Shown: piece after piece, positions 56,371 to 64,000 of the stretch
Numbering within the stretch: position 1 is the first letter of the stretch
Layout: every line of letters begins with the position of its first letter
Assembly (NCBI RefSeq): GCF_025290835.2
Contig: NZ_JAOCQD020000004.1
Location: forward strand, 62,001 to 126,000
From: Aquabacterium sp. OR-4
Lineage (GTDB): Bacteria > Pseudomonadota > Gammaproteobacteria > Burkholderiales > Burkholderiaceae_C
Length of the DNA: 64,000 bases
Direction: 5' to 3'
The notes under the pieces: model-generated
What the model was told of the DNA's origin: nothing
The model's input: only the letters and a program-made list of their open reading frames with translations
The model's database searches: none
Position numbers and translations under genes: made by a program

Positions 56371-56401
56371 TTGACTTGAAGTTGAGTTCAAGTTCTACAG
56401 T
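56371..56401 (+). promoter_or_regulatory. MerR-type promoter with 19-bp spacer
   Basis: TTGACT (56371-56376) and TACAGT (56396-56401) are separated by exactly 19 bp. The spacer overlaps the palindrome ACTTGAA-N6-TTCAAGT. This long spacer with an operator inside is the hallmark of MerR-activated promoters. It drives the DUF2938 gene. Confidence 0.78.
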
Positions 56402-56438
56402 GCCATCCATCGCACCACAGGTCAAGCCAGCGCGCCCC

Positions 56439-56951
56439 ATGAACCCACCCGACATCACCACTGCCGTCCACATCCTGCTGATCGGCATCGGCGCCACGGC
56501 CGTGCTCGATGCCTGGTTGCTGCTGTTGCGCCGCCTGGGTCAGCCGAGCGCCGGTTTCGCGCCGCTGGGCCGCTGGATCGGCCATCTGGCGCGCGGCCGC
56601 CTGACCCACCCCGCCATTGCCCAGGCCGCACCGGTGCGGCACGAGCTGGCGCTGGGCTGGCTCAGCCACTATGCGGTGGGCGTGGCCTTTGCCGCTGCGC
56701 TGGTGGCCTGGCAGGGCATGGCCTGGGTGCGCCAGCCCACGCCGCTTCCGGCCCTGGCCTTCGGCCTGGCCAGCGTGGTGGCGCCGCTGTTCGTCATGCA
56801 GCCGGCCATGGGCGCGGGCTTCGCGTCGCGGCGCACCGCCACGCCGCTGAAGAACTGCTTGCGCAGCACGCTCAACCACATGGTGTTTGGCGTCGGGCTC
56901 TACCTGTGCGCGCGCTTGCTGGCCGGTGCGCCGGCCGCTGCGCTGGCCTGA
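56439..56951 (+). CDS. DUF2938 membrane protein
   Basis: 170 residues with four predicted helices; family segments GATAVLDAWLLLLRRLGQPS, ELALGWLSHYAVGVAFAAAL and the PLFVMQPAMGAGFASRRT loop. Function is unknown; it is often found next to MerR or AraC regulators. It is 38 bp downstream of the MerR-type promoter. Confidence 0.86.
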   Translation: MNPPDITTAVHILLIGIGATAVLDAWLLLLRRLGQPSAGFAPLGRWIGHLARGRLTHPAIAQAAPVRHELALGWLSHYAVGVAFAAALVAWQGMAWVRQPTPLPALAFGLASVVAPLFVMQPAMGAGFASRRTATPLKNCLRSTLNHMVFGVGLYLCARLLAGAPAAALA

Positions 56952-57046
56952 GCCGGGCCTGGCCTGCGCAGCAGCCGTGGCCCGCCACCCCATCCCCCCA
57001 CCGCCGGCCACGGTCGGCCATCGCCCCCCCCAACGAAAGCACTCGC

Positions 57047-57278
57047 ATGTTCCCCTCGCGCTTTGCCCCGGCCCTGTTCGGGCTGATCCTGTCCGGCCTG
57101 ATGTCGCTGCTGGTCTCGGGCATCTCCACCGGCCGCGCCGTGGGCCTGGGCCCGGACTTCGCGGCGCTGTGGACCAGTGCCTGGCTCACCACATGCCTGG
57201 CTGGTGGCCTTTCCGGTGGTGCTGGTGGTGGCGCCGCTGGCGCGCCGCATGGTGCAGGCGCTGGTACGGCAGAGTTGA
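57047..57278 (+). pseudogene. DUF2798 small membrane protein, frameshifted
   Basis: MFPSRFAPALFGLILSGLMS through DFAALWTSAWLTT matches DUF2798. The second half (WLVAFPVVLVVAPLARRMVQ to a stop at 57278) is in the next frame. The span is 232 nt, one base more than 77 codons, the normal family length, so a single-base insertion near 57195 (in ATGCCTGGC) is likely. In the unshifted frame the protein would run on with a Gly/Ala-rich tail to 57292. Confidence 0.72.
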
Positions 57279-57342
57279 GGGCACCGGCCTGAGTGCCCCC
57301 CACCCCGCGTGCCCCCCATGCCGGGCGGGCCTGCTCAGCCCC

Positions 57343-57990
57343 TCAGCCCAGCGCGTGGCGCAGCAGCAGCGCCGCCAGCAAGGCCATGGTGATGCCGATC
57401 AGCCCGTCCAGCCACTGCCAGGCGCGGGGTCGCGCAAACCACGGCGCCAGCCAGCGTGCGCCAAAGCCCAGCGCGGTGAACCACAGCAGGCTGCCGGCGC
57501 TGGCCCCGGCGATGAACCAGCCGCGCAGCGCCGCCGGCTGCTGCGCACCGATGCTGCCCACCAGCAGCACGGTGTCCAGGTAGACATGCGGGTTCAGCAG
57601 AGTGAATGCCGCCGCCTGGGCCAGCACCGCGGCGCGCCGCGTGCCCTGCCCCAGCACATCGGCGGCGGCCTGCAGGCGCTGCGGCTGGCGCGCCCGGCGC
57701 AGCGCCTGCCAGGCATAGGCCGCCAGAAACAAGGCACCGGCCAGCGCCAGCGCGCGCGCCAGCCCCGGGCTGCGGCCCAGCGCCTGGGCCATGCCCAGCA
57801 CGCCGGCGGCGATCAGCAAGGCATCGGCCACGGCGCAAAAGGCCACCACGCTGGCCACATGCTCGCGGCGCAGGCCCTGGCGCAGCACGAAGGCGTTTTG
57901 CGCGCCGATGGCCACGATCAGCCCCAGGCTCAGCGCCAGGGCCTGCAGAAACACCGGCACGGCGTGCGGGAGGAGTGGAATGTGATTCAT
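57343..57990 (-). CDS. argO: LysE/ArgO-family amino acid exporter
   Basis: 215 residues, six predicted helices. The family signature is GLIVAIGAQNAFVLRQGLRR in helix 1 and LLNPHVYLDTVLLVGSIGAQ in the second half. It exports arginine or lysine. It is divergent from an ArgP-like regulator across 75 bp, the standard arrangement. Confidence 0.92.
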   Translation of the reverse strand: MNHIPLLPHAVPVFLQALALSLGLIVAIGAQNAFVLRQGLRREHVASVVAFCAVADALLIAAGVLGMAQALGRSPGLARALALAGALFLAAYAWQALRRARQPQRLQAAADVLGQGTRRAAVLAQAAAFTLLNPHVYLDTVLLVGSIGAQQPAALRGWFIAGASAGSLLWFTALGFGARWLAPWFARPRAWQWLDGLIGITMALLAALLLRHALG

Positions 57991-58065
57991 GCGGTGCCCA
58001 GCTTGCCAGCCCTGGCCGGTGAAGACAAACTAAAGCTTCTAAGCCAGATGAAGCTCAACTGAATC

Positions 58066-58986
58066 ATGCTCGATTACGCCGCCTTGTCGGCCCTGGCCGC
58101 CGTGGTGCGCGAGGGCAGCTTCGAACGCGCCGCGCAGGTGCTGCACGTGACGCCCTCGGCGGTGTCGCAGCGCATCCGCGCGCTCGAAGAGCGCATGGGC
58201 AGCGCGCTGGTGGTGCGCGCCCAGCCCTGCCGCGCCACCGAGGCCGGCCGCCGCCTGTGCCAGCATGTCGATCGGGTGGCCCTGATGGAGCAGGACCTGC
58301 GCGGCGACCTGCCCACGCTGGCCGCGCTGACGCGCGATGGCCGCACCCGGGTGCCGCTGCCGGTGGCCGTCAATGCCGACAGCCTGGCCTCGTGGTTTGC
58401 GCCGGCGCTGGCCGCCTATGCCGCCGACGCCCCGGTGCTGGTGCAGGTGGCGGTGGACGACCAAGACCACACTGCCGAGTGGCTGCGCACGGGCCAGGTG
58501 CTGGCCGCCGTGACCAGCGCCGCGCGGCCGCCGGCCGGCTGCAACGGCCAGCCGCTGGGCGCCATGCGCTACCGCGCCGCGGCCACGCCGGCCTTCATGG
58601 CGCGCCACTTTGCCGCGGGCGTGAACGCGGGCGCGCTGGCCCGTGCGCCCAGCCTGGTGTTCGACCTGAAGGATGAACTGCAGGCGCGCTGGGTGCGGCG
58701 CCAGTGCCGCCGCCCGATCGAGCTGCCGCGCCACATGCTGCCCTCGGCCCAGGCCTTCGTGGTGGCGGCGCTGGCCGGCATGGGCTGGGGCCTGCACGAG
58801 GAAGGCCTGGTGGCCGCCCACCTGCGCAGCGGCCGCCTGGTGGAGCTGGTGCCCGACACGCCGCTGGACGTGCCGCTGTACTGGCAGCATGCCCGCGCCG
58901 CCTCGGGCCTGCTGCAGCAGTTGACTGCGGCCGTGCTGGCCGGCGCACGCCAAGCCCTGCGGCCGACCCGACCGGCGCGCACTTGA
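58066..58986 (+). CDS. argP: LysR-family regulator ArgP/LysG
   Basis: 306 residues. The helix-turn-helix region is SFERAAQVLHVTPSAVSQRI; the effector domain carries the ArgP-like MRYRAAATPAFMARHF and VFDLKDELQARWV blocks. ArgP/LysG activates the adjacent exporter when arginine or lysine accumulates. ATG 58066 is the first possible start; no strong ribosome site. Confidence 0.9.
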   Translation: MLDYAALSALAAVVREGSFERAAQVLHVTPSAVSQRIRALEERMGSALVVRAQPCRATEAGRRLCQHVDRVALMEQDLRGDLPTLAALTRDGRTRVPLPVAVNADSLASWFAPALAAYAADAPVLVQVAVDDQDHTAEWLRTGQVLAAVTSAARPPAGCNGQPLGAMRYRAAATPAFMARHFAAGVNAGALARAPSLVFDLKDELQARWVRRQCRRPIELPRHMLPSAQAFVVAALAGMGWGLHEEGLVAAHLRSGRLVELVPDTPLDVPLYWQHARAASGLLQQLTAAVLAGARQALRPTRPART

Positions 58987-59032
58987 CGGCGGGCACTTGG
59001 CGGCGGGCACTTGGCGGCCCGCACCTGGCGGC
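58977..59032. repeat. 14-bp tandem repeat, four copies
   Basis: Units of the form GGGCACTTGGCGGC at 58991-59004 and 59005-59018 are identical; 58977-58990 and 59019-59032 are diverged copies. It spans the end of argP and the gap to the convergent hydrolase gene, so the last argP codons and stop (TGA inside the first unit) are part of the array. Confidence 0.8.
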
Positions 59033-59063
59033 CCGGCGCCGGCCTCTCAGCCTCTCAGCCCAT

Positions 59064-59768
59064 TCACGCCGGCGGGCCCACCGTCAGCGCCACCTCGCCC
59101 ACACCGGCCACCTGGCCGCTGAGGCGGTCGCCCGGCTGCACCGCGCCCACGCCCTCGGGCGTGCCGGTGAAGATCAGGTCACCGGGCTGCAGGTGGTAGA
59201 ACAGCGACAGATCGGCCAGGATCTCGCGCAGGTTCCAGATCAGCTGGTTCACGTCGGATTGCTGCCGGGTGATGCCGTTGACCGACAGTGCGATGGCGGC
59301 GTGTTCGATCACCACGCCGGGCATCGGCAGCACGGCCGAGCACACGGCCGATTGTTCGACGTCCTTGCCCAGATCCCAGGGCCGGCCCTTGTCGCGGGCG
59401 GCCAGCTGCAGATCGCGGCGGGTCATGTCCAGCCCGCAGGCATAGCCAAAGATGTGCGCGTGGGCCTGCGCCGCCGCGATGCGAAAGCCCGCCTGGCCCA
59501 CCACCAGCACCAGCTCGATCTCGTGGTGGTAGCTGGTGGTCTCGGGCGGGTAGGCCACGGTGACCCCGCTCGCCACCACGGCCTGGGGCGACTTGGTGAA
59601 GTAGAACGGCCGCTCGACGCGCTTGTCGACCGGCTTGCCCATCTCGAGCGCATGCGCGTGGTAGTTGCGGCCGACGCAGAACACGCGGTTGACCGGCAGG
59701 CGCTCGCCACGGCCGCTCACCGGCAGCGAAACGACGGGCGGCGGGGCCCAGAGGTAGGTGGGGGTCAT
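59064..59768 (-). CDS. nagK2: Fumarylpyruvate hydrolase, second copy
   Basis: 234 residues, the same length as nagK at 25035. It shares blocks such as GRNYHAHALEMGKPVDKRVE, RPFYFTKSP, YACGLDMTRRDLQLAARDKG and FHLQPGDLIFTGTPEGVG-type endings; the carboxylate metal site is in HHEIELVLVVG. It splits fumarylpyruvate to fumarate and pyruvate. Last gene of the second gentisate module (order: hydroxylase, dioxygenase, hydrolase). Confidence 0.91.
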   Translation of the reverse strand: MTPTYLWAPPPVVSLPVSGRGERLPVNRVFCVGRNYHAHALEMGKPVDKRVERPFYFTKSPQAVVASGVTVAYPPETTSYHHEIELVLVVGQAGFRIAAAQAHAHIFGYACGLDMTRRDLQLAARDKGRPWDLGKDVEQSAVCSAVLPMPGVVIEHAAIALSVNGITRQQSDVNQLIWNLREILADLSLFYHLQPGDLIFTGTPEGVGAVQPGDRLSGQVAGVGEVALTVGPPA

Positions 59769-59806
59769 GGGGTTCAGGGCTGAGAGCAACATGAGGAGGG
59801 GTGAGG

Positions 59807-60940
59807 TCAGCGCGTCTCGAGGACGCCCAGCTTGCGGTGCAGCGGCGACTCGTCGGCCACGAACACGAAGGCCGGCGTGTTGCCCGCGCGATTGCGCAGC
59901 GTGACCGGCGTGTAGCCCGGCGCACAGCAGGTGTCGGCCTCGGCCAGCGTGAAGGCTTTGGGCGGGTCGGTGGCCACCTGCACATCGACGCCGCCCTCGA
60001 TCAGATGGAAGACCTGGGCCGGTGAGCTGGCCGGCAGGGTGAGCGTCTGGCCCGGGCGCAGCATCAGCGCGTGGAAGCCGAGGATGTTCTCGGCGTCGTC
60101 ACCGGTCTCGGGGTTCACATAGGTGAGCTGCACCGTGGCCCGCGCGGGCTGCGCATCGGCCAGCGCCAGCAGCGCCGCGCGGGCCTGGGCCCAGGGGTAG
60201 CGCAGCATCGGGTAGCGCTGCACGGCGTCGCCGAACACCGGCGTGGGCACCAGGCCCGAACCATGGCCCGAACCATGGCAAGCACCCTGGCCCGAACCCA
60301 GGCCTGCCGGTGCGCCATCGGCCGGCTGCCCGGCGGGGGGCGCCGCCACGCCGGCATCGGCCCGCCGGTCGCGCAGGGCCTGGCGCGAACCGTTGACGTG
60401 GTAGCTGGCCTCCATGTAGTAGACCAGCGGCAGATCCAGCACGTCCAGCCACACCACGGGCGCGCTGCCGTCGTGGCCGTGCTCGTGCCACAGGCCGGTG
60501 GGCGTGAGGATCAGGTCGCCGCGCAGCATCGGGCACTGCTCGCCGTCCACCGTGGTCCAGGCGCCCTCGCCTTCCACCACCATGCGCACGGCATTGGGCG
60601 TGTGGCGGTGGCTGGGTGCCCATTCACCGGGCAGCAGCAGCTGCATGCCCAGGTACATGGCCGGGCTGGCCTTCATGTTCTCGCGCCCGTGGCCGGGGTT
60701 GGCCAGCACCAGCACGCGGCGCTCGGCCTTCTCGATGGGCGTCAGCTCGCCGGCGCGCAGCAGCAGCGGACGCAGCGCCTGGTAAGACCAGTGCGTGGCC
60801 TGCGTGGCCGGCCGCGGCCTGGCCGGCGGCAGCACGGCGCGCAGGCTGGGCCACAGCGGCACCAGGTTCAGCGCCCGCAGTTCGGCCACGTAGTCGGCCG
60901 GCAGGTCTTCCAGCCGGCCGAGAGCGAGCTCATCACCCAT
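59807..60940 (-). CDS. Gentisate 1,2-dioxygenase, second copy
   Basis: 377 residues, bicupin. Fe(II) ligands in APSHRHTPNAVRMVVEGEGA with a distal His in WHEHGHDG. Compared with NagI (20264) it carries an insertion of ~30 residues around 205-235, rich in Gly, Ala and His (GLGSGQGACHGSGHGSGLVP), encoded by short direct DNA repeats. The insertion lies between the cupins, so activity may be kept. It is 38 bp upstream of nagK2. Confidence 0.9.
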   Translation of the reverse strand: MGDELALGRLEDLPADYVAELRALNLVPLWPSLRAVLPPARPRPATQATHWSYQALRPLLLRAGELTPIEKAERRVLVLANPGHGRENMKASPAMYLGMQLLLPGEWAPSHRHTPNAVRMVVEGEGAWTTVDGEQCPMLRGDLILTPTGLWHEHGHDGSAPVVWLDVLDLPLVYYMEASYHVNGSRQALRDRRADAGVAAPPAGQPADGAPAGLGSGQGACHGSGHGSGLVPTPVFGDAVQRYPMLRYPWAQARAALLALADAQPARATVQLTYVNPETGDDAENILGFHALMLRPGQTLTLPASSPAQVFHLIEGGVDVQVATDPPKAFTLAEADTCCAPGYTPVTLRNRAGNTPAFVFVADESPLHRKLGVLETR

Positions 60941-61005
60941 CGCAGTTCTCCGTCAGAAAGCAAGCCGCCTTGCCGGGCACGCGCCGCAGGCGCTGCGGGG
61001 CCGGC

Positions 61006-62217
61006 TCAATCGGCCAGGCAGTTGGATGCGTTCCAGCCATAAAGCCATTCCATCGCGTCGTAAAAGCGTTCGGGCGTGCGGCCCTGCCACAGCGCGTTGC
61101 GCACCAGGCGTTCCAAGCCCTTGGCGTGATAGAGGCGCCCCATCTCGCGCGAGCTGAGCACGATGCGCGCGGTGCGCGTGACGCGGCTGCGCTGGTACAG
61201 CGCGAGCGCCTGCGCCCAGTCATTGCCATGGCGGCGCAGCGCCTGGCCCAGGGTCACGGCGTCTTCAAGCGCCATGCAGGCGCCCTGGGCCATGTACTGC
61301 GTGGTGGGGTGCGCGGCATCGCCCAGCAGCGTGACGCGGCCAAACGTCCACTGGCCGATGGGCTCGCGGTCGGCGGTGGCCCAGCGCTTCCAGCTGCGGG
61401 GCAGGTCGATCAGCTGGCGGGCCCTGGGGCAGAGGCCCTGGAAGTAGCTCTGCACCTCGTCCCGGCTGCCCTCGCTGACGCCCCACTGCTCGGGCTGGCG
61501 GCTGTGAAAGGTGACCACCACGTTGTACTGCTCGCCACCGCGCAGCGGGTAGTGCACCAGGTGGCAGTGGGGGCCCACCCAGATGCTGGCGGCGTTCCAC
61601 TGCAGGTCGGGCGGAAAGTCCTGCCTGTCAACCACCGCGCGGTAGACCACATGGCCGGTCACGCGCGCCGCATCACCCACGAACTGCTGACGCACCACGC
61701 TCTTGACGCCATCGGCGCCGATCAGCGCCACGCCGCGGTGGCTGGCACCGTGCTGGTCGGTCACGGTCACGCCGTCGGCATCCTGCTCGATGCGCTCGGC
61801 CCGCGTGGCGGTGAGGAACTCGACGCGGCCGCTGTCTTGCGCGCCCGCCAGCAGCGAGCGGTGCACATCCACCCGGTGGATCACCGCATAGGGGTTGCCG
61901 AAACGCTGGCGAAAGGCCTCGCCGGTGGGGATGCGGCCGACCTCGTGTTCGTCGATGGCGTCGTGCATCACCATGCAGTCGGTGTAGACGGCGCGGCTGC
62001 GCGCCTGCGGGCCCACGCCCAGCGCATCAAAGGCATGGAAGGCGTTGGGCCCGAGCTGGATGCCGGCGCCGATCTCGCCGATCTCGGCCGCCTGCTCCAG
62101 CACCTTGACTGCGAAGCCCTGGCGCACCAGGGCCAGCGCCGCGGCCAGGCCGCCAATGCCACCACCGGCCACCAGCACGGGCGGGCCCGACACCACGGAA
62201 GACGCTGCGCTGGCCAT
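61006..62217 (-). CDS. FAD-dependent 3-hydroxybenzoate 6-monooxygenase type
   Basis: 403 residues, class A flavoprotein hydroxylase. N-terminal VLVAGGGIGGLAAALALVRQ; RVDVHRSLL (Arg of the DG region); GADGVKSVVRQ; the second FAD motif VTLLGDAAHPTTQYMAQGAC. It resembles 3-hydroxybenzoate 6-hydroxylases (with a GDAAHP-TTQYMAQGA pattern), which make gentisate from 3-hydroxybenzoate; a salicylate 1- or 5-hydroxylase is possible but less likely beside a gentisate dioxygenase. First gene of the module, 65 bp ahead of the dioxygenase. Confidence 0.87.
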   Translation of the reverse strand: MASAASSVVSGPPVLVAGGGIGGLAAALALVRQGFAVKVLEQAAEIGEIGAGIQLGPNAFHAFDALGVGPQARSRAVYTDCMVMHDAIDEHEVGRIPTGEAFRQRFGNPYAVIHRVDVHRSLLAGAQDSGRVEFLTATRAERIEQDADGVTVTDQHGASHRGVALIGADGVKSVVRQQFVGDAARVTGHVVYRAVVDRQDFPPDLQWNAASIWVGPHCHLVHYPLRGGEQYNVVVTFHSRQPEQWGVSEGSRDEVQSYFQGLCPRARQLIDLPRSWKRWATADREPIGQWTFGRVTLLGDAAHPTTQYMAQGACMALEDAVTLGQALRRHGNDWAQALALYQRSRVTRTARIVLSSREMGRLYHAKGLERLVRNALWQGRTPERFYDAMEWLYGWNASNCLAD

Positions 62218-62244
62218 GCTGCCTGCTCCGGTTATTTAATCAGC

Positions 62245-62261
62245 ACACTGATGATCAGTGT
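62245..62261. promoter_or_regulatory. Operator palindrome ACACTGA-TGA-TCAGTGT
   Basis: A perfect 17-bp interrupted palindrome 27 bp upstream of the hydroxylase ATG, in an AT-rich patch unlike its surroundings. The spacing and symmetry suit a MarR- or IclR-type repressor of the second gentisate module. No regulator gene is adjacent. Confidence 0.6.
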
Positions 62262-62321
62262 AGTGAAGCATCGCCGGCGCAGCACGCGGGTAAACCCGCC
62301 TCGGGGGGTGTCGGGGTGGGG

Positions 62322-63161
62322 TCAGCGGCCGCGCTGGCAGTCGCGCATCACCGAGGGCGAGGCGTTGAAGCCCTGGATGCGCCAGCCCTGCGGCGTCCAG
62401 GCCAGCGTCATCGCGCCGGCCACGCTGATCTCGCGGTTCTGGCGCAGGTGCAGCGGCGGCATGTCCAGGCGCGGCGCCTCGGCGGCCTGCAGCAGGCTGC
62501 CCAGGCTGAGGCGCTGCACCGGCGCCGGCACGCCGGGCACGCAGCGCGCGGCCTGGCGCATCACGCTGGCCGGCGCCGTCACCTCGTCGGGGCCCTCGAC
62601 GAAGGACAGCCGGGGCAGCGACAGGCCTTGCAGCGCCGCGCCGTCGTCGCGCGCGAGGGCCTCACGCAGCGCCTGCCAGAACTGGGCAAAGGCCGCCTGG
62701 CGGTCGACTGTCACGCTGCAGCCCGGGGCCTGGGCCGCCAGCACAAAAAACGCGGGCAGCTGCAGCGCACCGCAGGCCGCCGGCTGCAGCGCGATGCGGT
62801 AGTGCGCCGGGCCGCGCTGCACGATCAGCAGCTGCTCGCTGCCCAGGCGCTCGTCGCGCCAGGCAAAGCGCCAGCGGCCATCGGCCTGCAGCACCGGCGC
62901 GCCCGAAGTGGTCAGATCGCATTCGCGCGCGCCGGCCGCCACCGCCACGCTGGCACCCAGCGGCACGCCCTGCGCGTCCAGGCTCAAGGCCACGCGGTGG
63001 CCTGGATCGGGGGTGCAGGCCAGGCGTGTGGGCAGGGCCGGGGCCGCCGGGGCCGACGACGCCGCCTGGCCGGGCTTGGCGGGCTGAGCGGCCTGGGCGG
63101 CCTGGGCAGCGAAGGGCGCGGTGAGGATCAGGCTGAGCGCAAGCAGGCCACGCAGGGTCAT
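62322..63161 (-). CDS. Secreted hypothetical protein
   Basis: 279 residues with a signal peptide (cut near QAAQA, residue ~23) and an Ala/Pro-rich stretch to ~45. The mature part has paired cysteines (LACTPDP, ARECDL, PAACGAL, PGCSV, RCVPG, MRDCQ) that could form disulfides. I do not recognise the family. It may have a beta-rich fold with a bound ligand; no catalytic motif is evident. Confidence 0.7.
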   Translation of the reverse strand: MTLRGLLALSLILTAPFAAQAAQAAQPAKPGQAASSAPAAPALPTRLACTPDPGHRVALSLDAQGVPLGASVAVAAGARECDLTTSGAPVLQADGRWRFAWRDERLGSEQLLIVQRGPAHYRIALQPAACGALQLPAFFVLAAQAPGCSVTVDRQAAFAQFWQALREALARDDGAALQGLSLPRLSFVEGPDEVTAPASVMRQAARCVPGVPAPVQRLSLGSLLQAAEAPRLDMPPLHLRQNREISVAGAMTLAWTPQGWRIQGFNASPSVMRDCQRGR

Positions 63162-63238
63162 GGGCACAGGGGTTGGCGGGGGACGGCCGGCAGTATCGGC
63201 GAAGCGCGCACGGTCTGCCGCGCTGTTAGGCCTCGCCC

Positions 63239-64000
63239 TCAGGGTGCGCGGCGCACGCCCAGCGCATCGTCCAGGCGCCGCACCGATTCGGTCACCGCAT
63301 CGGGCCGCGTGCCGTCGGCCTGCAGCTCGCCACGCTGGTTGCCGCCCACCACACGCACCTGGCCATCGGCCAGCACCTCGGAGACGATGGCCACATGGCC
63401 CTGCGCCGGGTTGTTGCCGCGCGGGAAGACGATGACATCGCCCGGCTGCACATGGGCCGCGTCGCGCGGCACGGCCTGGCCCCATTGCAGCCAGCTGCGC
63501 GCGGCGGCGCTGTCGGTGCCGGCCACACCGGCGCGTTGCATCGTCCAGTTGACGAAGGACGAGCACCACGAGGTCTCGTCGTCGCGCGCCCGCAGGCTGG
63601 TGGCCTGGTGGTACTCGACCACGCGCGGGTTGTCGCCCGCGCCGCGGATCTCGCGCGTGCCCAGCTCGCCCAGCGCGATGTCCAGATGGCGCGGCGTGCC
63701 CGTGGCCGCACCCGCAGGCGCCGCACCCGCAGGCGCCGCAGCGGCCGGTGCCGCAGCGGCCGGCGCGCCGGCCAGCAGGCCCTGCTGGCCCAGGGCGCTC
63801 TCGATGGCGTCCATGCGGCGCTGCTGGTCGGCGCGCAGCACGTTCTGCACCTCGGCCTCGGTGGGCGTGCGCCCGAGCCGCGCCCGGGCGATGTTGGCAA
63901 AGCCGCTGCCGGCCTGGCCGCCGCCGGCCAGCTCGAAGCGCTGGCCGGTGCTGGCATCGACAAAACTGTTCACGCGCAGCTGGGTCAGGTGGGCCGAGTC
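63239..64000 (-). CDS. CHAP/TIGR02594-type cysteine amidase, cut by window end
   Basis: The frame is open to the right edge (a GTG lies at 63973, but upstream codons continue), so the N-terminus may be incomplete. C-terminal domain: LGELGTREIRGAGDNPRVVE, the catalytic Cys in SWCSSFVNWTMQRAG, then QPGDVIVFPRGNNPAQGHVA with the catalytic His and a GGNQRG end. This pattern belongs to TIGR02594/CHAP peptidoglycan amidases. A GAPAAAAP-type Ala/Pro linker precedes it. It probably cleaves cell-wall peptides; immunity or secretion partners would be beyond the window. Confidence 0.78.
   Translation of the reverse strand, partial: DSAHLTQLRVNSFVDASTGQRFELAGGGQAGSGFANIARARLGRTPTEAEVQNVLRADQQRRMDAIESALGQQGLLAGAPAAAAPAAAAPAGAAPAGAATGTPRHLDIALGELGTREIRGAGDNPRVVEYHQATSLRARDDETSWCSSFVNWTMQRAGVAGTDSAAARSWLQWGQAVPRDAAHVQPGDVIVFPRGNNPAQGHVAIVSEVLADGQVRVVGGNQRGELQADGTRPDAVTESVRRLDDALGVRRAP

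Overview
The window is very GC-rich, coding-dense DNA from a betaproteobacterium, most likely of the order Burkholderiales in the Rubrivivax/Leptothrix/Ideonella neighbourhood. The basis is the nag-type gentisate genes, a PEP-CTERM protein, Bug/TctC binding proteins, an IS66 element, NagR-like and AcoR-like regulators, and gene sequences that resemble that group. This placement is inference. No tRNA, rRNA or CRISPR array was seen.

Layout. 1-1.9 kb: C-terminus of a TonB-dependent receptor. 2.1-5.3 kb: a complete IS66-family element with terminal repeats and an 8-bp target duplication, inserted inside a degenerate octamer repeat array; its tnpC is frameshifted. 5.6-7.6 kb: PEP-CTERM protein and a GH30 glucuronoxylanase with a LacI-type operator. 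7.9-13.4 kb: a sigma-54 regulon made of a luciferase-like flavin monooxygenase, a flavin reductase, an AcoR-like activator and ribBA, with matching upstream activating sites on both sides. 13.4-18.1 kb: salicylaldehyde-type dehydrogenase, Tat-exported GMC oxidoreductase, and a GAF-Fis regulator with no AAA+ domain. 18.2-26.4 kb: NagR-like LysR regulator and the complete salicylate 5-hydroxylase/gentisate operon (nagAa-I-G-H-Ab, MFS transporter, nagK, nagL). Read together, 13.4-26.4 kb could carry an aromatic alcohol through salicylaldehyde and salicylate to gentisate, then to fumarate and pyruvate.

26.5-31 kb: SGNH esterase, a ruin of aldo-keto reductase, LysR and transposase fragments, and an ABM monooxygenase/MarR pair with twin operators. 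31-35.3 kb: an iron-linked divergent locus (PepSY, DUF3325 and DUF3649 one way; ZIP transporter and FagA-like protein the other) with two Fur-like boxes. 35.3-39.3 kb: VOC protein, zinc-ribbon protein, exported methyltransferase, Baeyer-Villiger monooxygenase. 39.3-47.5 kb: a sigma-54 alcohol-oxidation operon: Rieske protein, PQQ alcohol dehydrogenase with a lanthanide-type Asp-x-Asp signature, IorAB-type molybdenum dehydrogenase, AcoR-like activator.

47.5-58.9 kb: DUF1304, AraC and EamA genes; a hybrid histidine kinase; two Bug binding proteins with an amidohydrolase and a GntR regulator; MerR/DUF2938/DUF2798; and the ArgO/ArgP exporter-regulator pair. 59-62.2 kb: a second gentisate module (FAD 3-hydroxybenzoate 6-hydroxylase type, gentisate dioxygenase, fumarylpyruvate hydrolase). 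62.3-64 kb: a secreted hypothetical protein and a CHAP-type amidase cut by the window end.
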